Below, one piece after another: positions 42,679-50,300 of a stretch of DNA of 64,000 bases (position 1 is the first letter of the stretch; every line of letters begins with the position of its first letter). A model generated the notes under the pieces. It worked only from the letters and a program-made list of their open reading frames with translations. It was not told the DNA's origin and did no database searches. The stretch comes from Eubacterium sp. (GTDB taxonomy: Bacteria; Bacillota; Clostridia; Lachnospirales; Lachnospiraceae), in assembly GCA_017619835.1 (NCBI GenBank), contig JAFZRN010000007.1, positions 124,001 to 188,000 on the forward strand. Direction: 5' to 3'. The position numbers and the translations under genes are program-made.

Positions 42679-42725
42679 TTCGTATCTCCTTTACATTTTC
42701 CGGGTGTCCCCGATTTTATTAACAA

Positions 42726-42843
42726 TGCGAAGGCTTTCCGAAACGACTGAAAAGATGTGAAAAGAACCTCGCATTCGGTTCACCGCTTTTCAGTAGTCTC
42801 GGTTCAAAGACGTAAATAATTATCATTTACGTCCAGCCTCGCA
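42726..42843 (-). ncRNA. Structured leader RNA of pnp (three-way junction)
   Basis: Minus-strand RNA with three helices. P1 pairs TGCGAGGCT (42835-42843) with AGCCTTCGCA (42726-42735), with one bulge. P2 is a hairpin GACGTAAAT/ATTTACGTC (42809-42833). P3 is a 17-bp helix pairing CCGAGACTACTGAAAAG (42786-42802) with CTTTTCAGTCGTTTCGG (42738-42754), one mismatch and one G-U, capped by a GAACC/GGTTC hairpin. The element starts about 5 nt from the predicted 5' end of the transcript and ends 48 bp before pnp. I do not recognise it as a named riboswitch. P3 could be an RNase III substrate. Confidence 0.75.
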
Positions 42844-42854
42844 CAGTCCACTAA

Positions 42855-42883
42855 AGTTTACCATAACACAAGGTTCTATTCAA
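42855..42883 (-). promoter_or_regulatory. Promoter of pnp
   Basis: Minus strand -35 TTGAAT (42878-42883) and -10 TAAACT (42855-42860), spacer 17 bp. It lies between the aroE-aroK stop and the structured leader; transcription would start near 42848. Confidence 0.7.
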
Positions 42884-42900
42884 GGGATTTTTATATTGTT

Positions 42901-44253
42901 TTACAGATTTATGTAAACCTCTTCTGCTATCTCTTTCAAGGTTTTTCCTTTTGTATCAATTATATGTTCTGCCGACAGCTTATAGTAGCCTTCGCGTTTT
43001 GAAAGCATCGTATCGATCCGGTCCTTAAGCTCGTCTCCGGCATCCTTAAGAAGAGGTCTTGTGTCGTCATTCTTCACTCTCTCATAAAGAGTATCACTGT
43101 CAGCCTCAAGATAGAACACCCGGCCTATCCTTCTGAGCAGCTCACAGTTTTCCTTTCTCTTTACAATTCCGCCTCCGGTGGAAATGACTGACTTAGATAT
43201 ACTTTTCCTGAGAAGCTCTTTTAGAAGCTCCGTCTCCATATCCCTGAAGGCTTCCTCACCCGACTCCTCGAATATTTTCGAGATAGCTTTTCCGGCCTTC
43301 TCTTCTATCAGCTGGTCGGTATCGATAAATGTCATACCGTACTTTTCGGCAAGAGCCTTTCCAACTGTTGTCTTTCCCGAACCCATGTAGCCTGTAAGGA
43401 TTATATTGCTGCCGTAAAGCGTGCGGCATAACTCAGAAAGTACGATATCAGCTTCGTCCTGAGTGACATTTACATCGAACCAGTATTCAAAGGCAATGAT
43501 GCCCTGATAGAGAAGCATTGTAAGTCCGTTATCATTCGGGATACCGAGGGAATTAAGCTTTTTGATAAAAGGAGTCTCGGCAGGATTATAGATAAGGTCA
43601 TAGCCATACTCTGCCTTCTCATAAAATGAATCGTCATCTATCGCAAGGCTGTCACTCTCTTTAAGTCCGAGGGATGTGCACTGGAACATGACATATTTTC
43701 CTTCAGGTATCTTTGCATGATCAGTAAGCGAAAGCGCCTTAACCTTCGTTAGCTCGGAAGCAATGGCCTCGGCTTTATCAACCGACCTGTTAAGTAGATA
43801 TATCTCTTCCACTCCGCTCTCTTCGAGCATGACACATACCGCTCTGGCAGCTCCGCCTGCTCCGATAACTACCGCCTTCTTTCCGGCAAGCTCTACGCCC
43901 TTACTGTTAAGTGCTCTGGCAAGGCCGGGCATATCAGTGTTATAGCCTTTATAGCCGCCCTCTGCGGGAACAAGTGTATTGACTGCGCCGATCCTTTTTG
44001 CAAGATCATCTATATCAACAACACTCTCCATAACCGACTGCTTATATGGGACGGTGACATTTAACCCTGCAGCACCTGCTGCATAGAATCCTTTAACAGC
44101 CGCTGCTATATCTGACTCAACATGGATCGGAACATAAACTGCTTTGATCCCCTTCAGGTCACAAAGCGTATTATGTATCACGGGCGAAAGCGTATGCTCT
44201 ATCGGATTCCCGATAACACCCAGCAATTTAGTTTTTCCATCAATACTTCTCAT
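42901..44253 (-). CDS. Shikimate dehydrogenase - shikimate kinase fusion
   Basis: One 450-residue chain for two consecutive aromatic-pathway steps. Residues 1-277 are AroE: VIGNPIEHTLSPVIHN (shikimate binding), NVTVPYK with Lys71, NTD at 105-107, and the NADP-binding VVIGAGGAARAV at about 128-139. Residues 280-450 are AroK: P-loop GYMGSGKT at 288-295, then FIDTDQLIEE and STGGGIVKRKENCELLR. Both domains look complete. Separate proteins are usual, so this is a gene fusion. It lies upstream of pnp; AAAAGGAT precedes the ATG. Chorismate synthase is also in this window at 52974 but in a different transcription unit. Confidence 0.95.
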   Translation of the reverse strand: MRSIDGKTKLLGVIGNPIEHTLSPVIHNTLCDLKGIKAVYVPIHVESDIAAAVKGFYAAGAAGLNVTVPYKQSVMESVVDIDDLAKRIGAVNTLVPAEGGYKGYNTDMPGLARALNSKGVELAGKKAVVIGAGGAARAVCVMLEESGVEEIYLLNRSVDKAEAIASELTKVKALSLTDHAKIPEGKYVMFQCTSLGLKESDSLAIDDDSFYEKAEYGYDLIYNPAETPFIKKLNSLGIPNDNGLTMLLYQGIIAFEYWFDVNVTQDEADIVLSELCRTLYGSNIILTGYMGSGKTTVGKALAEKYGMTFIDTDQLIEEKAGKAISKIFEESGEEAFRDMETELLKELLRKSISKSVISTGGGIVKRKENCELLRRIGRVFYLEADSDTLYERVKNDDTRPLLKDAGDELKDRIDTMLSKREGYYKLSAEHIIDTKGKTLKEIAEEVYINL

Positions 44254-44269
44254 ATCAAAATCCTTTTAA

Positions 44270-44308
44270 AAAGATGACAAAAATTGTCTGACAATTTTTG
44301 CCATCTTT
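44270..44308 (-). terminator. Terminator/palindrome after the first PPC-like secreted protein gene
   Basis: Long inverted repeat AAAGATGACAAAAATTGTC - T - GACAATTTTTGCCATCTTT, one G-U or mismatch in 19 bp. On the minus strand it is followed by TTAAAAGG, after ATCTTTTT. It starts 12 bp after the stop of the gene at 44321, so it probably ends that transcript. It also resembles the other post-stop palindromes. Confidence 0.7.
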
Positions 44309-44320
44309 CTTAATTACTTG

Positions 44321-45469
44321 TTATTTAGCTTTTACTTTTTTAACAGATGAATACTGGCTGTAATACTTTTTGCCGTTAACTGTTACAAAAGCACGTACCT
44401 TGTAATAATACTTTTTCTTTGACTTAAGCTTCTTGCTTACAAATGATTTCTTACTTGCCTTAACAGTCTTGATCTTCTTGAAGCCCTTATTGGACTTTGT
44501 CGAACGCCAGATCTCATAACCAGAAGCATAGCTTATCTTATCCCACTTGAGAGTAGCCTTCTTCTTGCCGGCCTTAACCTTCTTAAGATTTACTTTTTCC
44601 TTTGTAATAGCTGTTGAATAGCCTTCGAAGTCGATAGAGAAGTTATATATCTGACCTTCAGGAGCAAAATATCCGGTACTATTAGGGAATATCTTAACTA
44701 AGTAAGAACCTTTTTTAAGTAAAACCTTCTTTTCCAAATTACTAGGCTTAGTAATCTCTTCCAGCTTACAAACCTCGGTCTTAAGGTCTGAAGTGTAAAT
44801 GATCATGTTCCATCCCCACTTAATCTTCTCCATATCAGCTAAATTAAGGTCGGGGCCCAAGGAAATTGATGTAAGTCCGTTCTCAGAAACCGAAAACTTA
44901 TACCAGTCAACATCATCATCTACATTTGTTATACCGGTATATGTTGTATTTACGTTAATAGCATTGGGATTAACACTTTTATTATTATCTTCCTGCTCCC
45001 ATACATCAGTCTTATTAAACTCAATCATAAGATCAAAAGGAGCTGTTGGTACCATATTAGAAATGTAGTTAGCATTCGGCTCAATCTTTATATAGTATGT
45101 ATCCGGATAATATGCCATCCACATAGCAGCTTCTTTCGAAGTTACATGATTCAGCTCAGCAATATGAGCTGTAAGATCATCTTTTTTATAAAGAAAAGCA
45201 TTCCATCCCCAGCTAATATCATCAGAATTTGCACCGGAATTCGGACCTAATGTCAATCTGAAATAGCCGCGTTCGGTAACCTTTACCTTATACCACTTAA
45301 TATCATCCGGTCCATTAAGCTTATCTGTTTTAACTTCATTTACTTTAATCTCTGGAGAAGCTTCAGCTTGAGCCTGGGTTATAGCAAAGACTTCTTTTGA
45401 TCCCCCAAAAACCATGGCAAGTGCAAAAAACAGCACGAGCACATAAGCAATTGATATTTTCTTTTTCAT
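44321..45469 (-). CDS. Secreted protein with two PPC-like domains and FN3 C-terminus (copy 1)
   Basis: Predicted secreted 382-residue protein; signal peptide about 1-28 (YVLVLFFALAMVFGGSKEVFA). Two domains resemble bacterial pre-peptidase C-terminal (PPC-like) beta sandwiches: residues 40-155, with DDIKWYKVKVTERGYFRLTL, and 160-285, with DVDWYKFSVSENGLTSISLG. An FN3-like C-terminal domain (about 290-382) is Lys-rich: ATLKWDKISYASGYEIWRS and KKYYYKVRAFVTVNGKKYYS. No enzymatic domain is seen. It is a paralogue of 46025-47173, the same length and alike from end to end. The ATG follows GAAAGGTGGTAAAGT, identical in both copies. It lies downstream of rpsO but has its own promoter. Confidence 0.87.
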   Translation of the reverse strand: MKKKISIAYVLVLFFALAMVFGGSKEVFAITQAQAEASPEIKVNEVKTDKLNGPDDIKWYKVKVTERGYFRLTLGPNSGANSDDISWGWNAFLYKKDDLTAHIAELNHVTSKEAAMWMAYYPDTYYIKIEPNANYISNMVPTAPFDLMIEFNKTDVWEQEDNNKSVNPNAINVNTTYTGITNVDDDVDWYKFSVSENGLTSISLGPDLNLADMEKIKWGWNMIIYTSDLKTEVCKLEEITKPSNLEKKVLLKKGSYLVKIFPNSTGYFAPEGQIYNFSIDFEGYSTAITKEKVNLKKVKAGKKKATLKWDKISYASGYEIWRSTKSNKGFKKIKTVKASKKSFVSKKLKSKKKYYYKVRAFVTVNGKKYYSQYSSVKKVKAK

Positions 45470-45514
45470 ACTTTACCACCTTTCAAATATCAAAAAATGT
45501 ATACAACATCTGTA

Positions 45515-45543
45515 ATTTTATCATTTAGACGCAAATATAACAA
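45515..45543 (-). promoter_or_regulatory. Promoter of the copy-1 PPC-like gene
   Basis: Minus strand -35 TTGTTA (45538-45543) and -10 TAAAAT (45515-45520), spacer 17 bp, downstream of the rpsO terminator. Confidence 0.6.
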
Positions 45544-45575
45544 GTAAGTATTTTAACATTTATGTTAGTTATTTT

Positions 45576-45615
45576 ATTAAAAAAATGACAGTGGATATTT
45601 ACTACCCACTGTCAT
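45576..45615 (-). terminator. Intrinsic terminator of rpsO
   Basis: 10-bp stem ATGACAGTGG/CCACTGTCAT (45585-45594 with 45606-45615), followed on the minus strand by TTTTTTT. It begins 13 bp after the rpsO stop. Confidence 0.9.
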
Positions 45616-45628
45616 CTGTGTAAACATA

Positions 45629-45895
45629 TTATTTCCTAAGACCAAGCTTCTGAACGATTGCTCTGTAACGCTCAATGTCCTTACTCTTAAGATAAGCAAG
45701 AAGGTTTCTTCTCTGACCTACCATCTTAAGAAGTCCTCTTCTTGAATGATAGTCATTCGGATGAACCTTGAAATGCTCATTCAGATCATTGATCCTGGCT
45801 GTAAGAATTGCGATCTGTACCTCAGGTGAACCTGTATCGCCTTCCTTGATACCATACTTTGCTGAAATCTCAGCCTTCTGTTCTTTAGTAATCAT
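45629..45895 (-). CDS. rpsO: 30S ribosomal protein S15
   Basis: Primary 16S rRNA-binding protein of the small subunit. The 88 residues include [37 protein letters not shown] and [19 protein letters not shown], all family signatures. AGGAGGTAGTAACA precedes the ATG. It forms a single-gene unit with its own promoter, folded leader and strong terminator. In many bacteria rpsO is directly next to pnp; here a secreted-protein gene and aroE-aroK separate them. Confidence 0.99.
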   Translation of the reverse strand: MITKEQKAEISAKYGIKEGDTGSPEVQIAILTARINDLNEHFKVHPNDYHSRRGLLKMVGQRRNLLAYLKSKDIERYRAIVQKLGLRK

Positions 45896-45922
45896 TGTTA
45901 CTACCTCCTATTATTTATATTA

Positions 45923-45971
45923 GCCGGTCACCGCGTAAAGGTCGGAGTGCTCCCGAAACTCAGTGACGGTC
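45923..45971 (-). promoter_or_regulatory. Folded leader of rpsO (S15 autoregulatory candidate)
   Basis: Between the promoter and the ribosome-binding site the minus strand can pair CCGTCAC with GTGACCGG (one bulge), enclosing a hairpin CGGGAG-CA-CTCCG. The 3' arm ends about 15 nt before the Shine-Dalgarno. S15 leaders that bind S15 are known in several phyla with differing structures; this one is assigned by position and pairing only. Confidence 0.5.
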
Positions 45972-45983
45972 ATTAACATGGGT

Positions 45984-46012
45984 ATTTTAGACTAAGAGTC
46001 TTATTCTGTCAA
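45984..46012 (-). promoter_or_regulatory. Promoter of rpsO
   Basis: Minus strand -35 TTGACA (46007-46012) and -10 TAAAAT (45984-45989), 17-bp spacer: close to consensus. The spacer contains the inverted repeat AGACT-AAG-AGTCT. Confidence 0.85.
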
Positions 46013-46024
46013 GTAATATCATGA

Positions 46025-47173
46025 TTATTTAGCTTTTACCTTCTTAACAGCTGAATCCTGGCTGTAATACTTCTTGCCATTAACTGTTACAAAAGCACGT
46101 ACCTTGTAATAATACTTCTTCTTTGACTTAAGCTTCTTGCTTACATACTTAGCCTTGCTGCCCTTAACAGTTGCTATCTTCTTGAAGCCCTTGTTGGATT
46201 TTGTAGAGCGATAAATCTCATATCCTGAAGCATAGCTTATCTTATCCCACTTAAGAGTAGCCTTTTTCTTGCCGGCCTTAACCTTCTTAAGGTTTACTTT
46301 TTCCTTTGTGATAGCTGTCGAATATCCTTCGAAGTCTATAGAAAAGCTATATATCTGACGATCCGGAGAAAAGTATCCGTTGCTATTAGGGCATATCTTA
46401 ATTAAATAAGATCCCTTGCCAAGTTTAATCTTCTGTTCCAAAGAACTAGGATTGGTTACCTTCTCAAGCTTGCAAACTTCTGTCTTAAGATCAGTAGTAT
46501 ATACAAACAAATTCCATCCCCATTTAAGCTTTTCCATATCAGCTAAGTTAAGGTCAGGACCGAAAGAGATATTGGTAACTCCACCTTCGGTAACAGTAAA
46601 CTTATACCAGTCAATATCGTCAGCTACATTAGTAATTCCGTTATATGTCGTATTTACGTTAATAACATTGGGATTAACACTCTTATTATTATCTTCCTGC
46701 TCCCATACATCAGTCTTATTAAACTCAATCTTAAGATCAAAAGGAGCCTTTGCTGCTAATGCACTAACGTAATTAACATTGTTTTCAACTTTGATATAGT
46801 AAGTATCAGGATAATAAGCCATCCACATAGATGCTTCTTTAGTTGTAACATGTGTTAACTTGACAAGTTCTGCGGTAAGATCACCTTTTTTATAAAGAAA
46901 AACATTCCAACCAAAGCTTATATCATCAGAATTAGCATCGGCATTCGGTCCCAGAGTCAATCTGAAATAACCTCGATCAGTCACATTAACCTTATACCAC
47001 TTAATATCGTTCTGACCGGAAAGCGTATCTGTCTTAACCTCATTTACTTTAATCTCCGGGGAAGCTTCTGCTTCTGCCTGAGTAATGGCAAATACATCTT
47101 TAGAGCCCCCAAAGACCATGGCAAGTGCGAAGAAAAGCACAAGCACATAAGCAATTGATAATTTCTTTTTCAT
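46025..47173 (-). CDS. Secreted protein with two PPC-like domains and FN3 C-terminus (copy 2)
   Basis: Paralogue of the gene at 44321, also 382 residues and with the same order: signal peptide (FFALAMVFGGSKDVFA), PPC-like domain 1 (NDIKWYKVNVTDRGYFRLTL), the shared linker DVWEQEDNNKSVNPN, PPC-like domain 2 (DIDWYKFTVTEGGVTNISFG) and a Lys-rich FN3-like C-terminus. The signal peptide and C-terminus are almost unchanged between the copies; the differences are concentrated in the two PPC-like domains (for example ANYISNMVPT against VNYVSALAAK). This suggests duplication followed by divergence of the exposed domains. It is 150 bp downstream of the 1807-residue protein, with its own promoter. Confidence 0.87.
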   Translation of the reverse strand: MKKKLSIAYVLVLFFALAMVFGGSKDVFAITQAEAEASPEIKVNEVKTDTLSGQNDIKWYKVNVTDRGYFRLTLGPNADANSDDISFGWNVFLYKKGDLTAELVKLTHVTTKEASMWMAYYPDTYYIKVENNVNYVSALAAKAPFDLKIEFNKTDVWEQEDNNKSVNPNVINVNTTYNGITNVADDIDWYKFTVTEGGVTNISFGPDLNLADMEKLKWGWNLFVYTTDLKTEVCKLEKVTNPSSLEQKIKLGKGSYLIKICPNSNGYFSPDRQIYSFSIDFEGYSTAITKEKVNLKKVKAGKKKATLKWDKISYASGYEIYRSTKSNKGFKKIATVKGSKAKYVSKKLKSKKKYYYKVRAFVTVNGKKYYSQDSAVKKVKAK

Positions 47174-47219
47174 ACTTTACCACCTTTCAAAAATAAAAAA
47201 ATCTTTATAAACTTTTAAT

Positions 47220-47248
47220 ATTTTAGCATTATAGAATATATGCGTCAA
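47220..47248 (-). promoter_or_regulatory. Promoter of the copy-2 PPC-like gene
   Basis: Minus strand -35 TTGACG (47243-47248) and -10 TAAAAT (47220-47225), 17-bp spacer. Confidence 0.7.
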
Positions 47249-47260
47249 ATTAAATTACAA

Positions 47261-47297
47261 ACAGTTAAACCGGCCAGACCATTTCTGATCTGACCGG
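47261..47297 (-). terminator. Terminator of the 1807-residue protein gene
   Basis: 11-bp stem CCGGTCAGATC/GGTCTGGCCGG including two G-U pairs (47270-47280 with 47287-47297), followed on the minus strand by TTTAACTGTTT. It begins about 36 bp after the stop codon. Confidence 0.75.
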
Positions 47298-47333
47298 CCA
47301 CTCCTAAAATTATAGATTTTTCATCGGTCTGTA

Positions 47334-50300
47334 TTACTTAACTGTTACCTTAACAGCCTTTCTTACACCGTTTACACCATATACATAAATTGTACATTTA
47401 CCCTTTGATACTGCAGTGATCTTACCCTTCTTGCTAACCTTAGCAATGCTCGGATCAGTACTTACGTATCTGAGACTAGGCGCATGTCCTGCAGGCATGA
47501 GCTTCTTACCCTTCTTAACCTTGTTAACCTTAGCCTTAATCTTAAATGTCTTGCCGACCTTAATCTTAACCTTAGACTTGTTAACAGAGATGCTCTTCGG
47601 GTTAGTATATCCCTTTGTATAATTTCCTGTATAAGCATGTACTAATTCACAATCTGTAACGTAGATCTTCTTCTCGTTTCCATAGATGAATGCCTGTACA
47701 TAAGCCTTATACTCTTTACCCTTCTTAAGACCCTTAGCTGTATACTTAAGCTTCTGGCCCGGCTCAACTGTACCTACAAGCTCAGCACTTGAGGACTTTC
47801 CGTTATGGTTACATCTTCCGAAGAATACATCGTAACCGTCAGCGCCCTTGATCTCTGACCATGTAAGCTCTAATGATGTCTTACCCTTAGCCTTAAGCAT
47901 GCAGAGCATTGTTCCGCTGGTCTGCTTAAGCTTAGGAACAGCTTCGATTCTTGTTTCTTTACATGTCTGACATGTAAATGTCTTCTCGCCTTCTTCGTCT
48001 ACAGTAGCTTCTTTTGTGATCACACCTTCATCCCATACATGGCCGGGTGCCTTAAGAACTGTATCCTCAAGCTTGATCTCTTCAGTTGCTTTCTCATCCT
48101 TGAAGAGCTTCTTGCATGTATCGCAGATCCAGTACTCAATATTTCCGTCTTCTTCACATGTAGCTTCCTTACGCTCGATCTTTCTGAGCTTATGATTCTC
48201 AACTACAAGCTTGATATCAGACTTAGGTGCAAATTCATCAGATCCTTCAGGATCACCGCATACTGTATAAGTAATTGTGTACTCAGCAGGATCGGTAAGT
48301 GAATTGTTATCAGCAAGTGTAAATTCTACAGTCTGAGCTTTCTCAGTACCGGTTGATGTAGCCGTCTGGACTTCTTTTCCATCCTTGTCAAGAAGCTTAA
48401 CTTCGATTCCATTTTCAAGTGCAAGTCCGTTAAATGTTATCGTTACCTTTCCACCCTTTACATGGAACAGTGTTTCAGATGCCTTGATCTCCTTGATCAT
48501 AGGACCAACCCAAACCTTATCACTTGTCTGAATGATGTTACCATCAGCATCGGTCAATTCCTTATCTGTAGTACCATTAACAGCAAATGCAGATACTGTA
48601 ATATATGCACGTTTGTTATCACCTGCAGTTACGATATTCTTAGCAGTATCTATATCAGAGTTTGTCTCACCCTTATCGAATGAATAAGTGATGTATGAAG
48701 GATAATCTTCAATCTCCTTCTCTGTAAATGCCTTATGCTTCTCATCGAAACATTTTGCACCCAGTGAAAGTAAATCTAAATTCTCACCAAATTTAAGTGC
48801 TTCAGGAACATAAGTAAATTCAAGTGTTTTCATTCTTCTTACTTCCGGAGTGGAAATAGTAACCTTATTACTTACGATATCTTTATTAATGTAATTAATA
48901 TTAGATACTGTAATATCTGTGCTTGAACCTGAAGGACCTGTAAGTATTGTACAATTATCTTTATCATCAGCCTCATCTACTACATAATCAGCATTACTGC
49001 TCTTGAATGTAAGCACCTCATTTGTAAGATCATAAGGATCTGAATACTGATCGATACCTTCATAATCGAAGAGATCTGATGCATAGTAAGTTACTTCTGT
49101 AGGAAGAACTGCATTATCCTGATCCTTAAGAGCAAGTTTAAGTTCATGGAGGATCGGCTTCTGCATAATATTGATAGTGGTATTACCTTCTACCTTGATT
49201 CCATTAGGATTAACAAATGATGCAGCCAGTGTTATTGATCCTGTCTTGCCGTATGAGATCTCACCTTCTGTTATTGTAAGAGTCTTAGCCTGCTGATCAA
49301 AATCAATATGAGTACTCTTTGAAGCTTTGATACTACCCTTATCTGTTAAAGTCCATTCAATAGAAGCTTTTTCTTCATCAGATAGATTGTATACTTCACC
49401 TTCCTGATCCTTAGCACTAACGTTAATCGTTGAAAGATCGATCACATCATCCTCACGGTATGTTCCACCCTTATCAGCATATATCTCTTTTACATAAGGC
49501 TTTAACCATACATTAAAGTCAATAGTATTAGACTGAATCGAATCATCATCTGTTGATACATAAAGTGTACCAGTACCCTTTACTTTACCAAAGAGTGTTG
49601 TGTCATTCTTGATCTGAGCATAATGCTCATCAGCTGTCCACTTAAGTGCTGTGTTGCTGAGATCATACTCATGATCATACTGATCGATACCTTTAACAAC
49701 TACATCTGTTGAATTCTGTAATCCAGCCCATGAAAGATCGATAGTATAACCATCGCCTATTCCAAGGCCTACTTCATCATCTTCAATATCACCTGATAAT
49801 TCAAGTTTATCAAGTTTTCTTTCTTCTTTTACTTCAAGTTCGAGTTCATTACTCTCCACATCGCCTGACTTAGCCTTGATTGCAAATGTTCCATCTGAAG
49901 TAGCTTCAAACTCACTATCGGCAAGATCTACATCATCTACTACCCAGGTAATATCAGAATCATTTTCTACATCCCACTCATTTCCCTTAAGGTCCTTTCC
50001 TGTAACGGTAAGACCGGAGAAATCAACCTTATTAACATCCGCTTTTTCTGAATAAGGATCATTAAAGATAAATGTTTCAAGTACTGCAGGATCTGCATCA
50101 TCAGATATTGCAAGCTCACCAAGAGCATTTACAAATACTGTGATAACCTTATCTTCAAGACCCTGTGCAGAAACAGTCACTTCATAAGTTCCACCCTTAT
50201 AAACTGTGAGCTTTCCGTCTGCATCTATTTCTGCCTCTTCATCAGTTACTTCATCAGGAAGTTTGAATGAAAGTGCGGGTTTAGTATTTTCATCAGTCCA

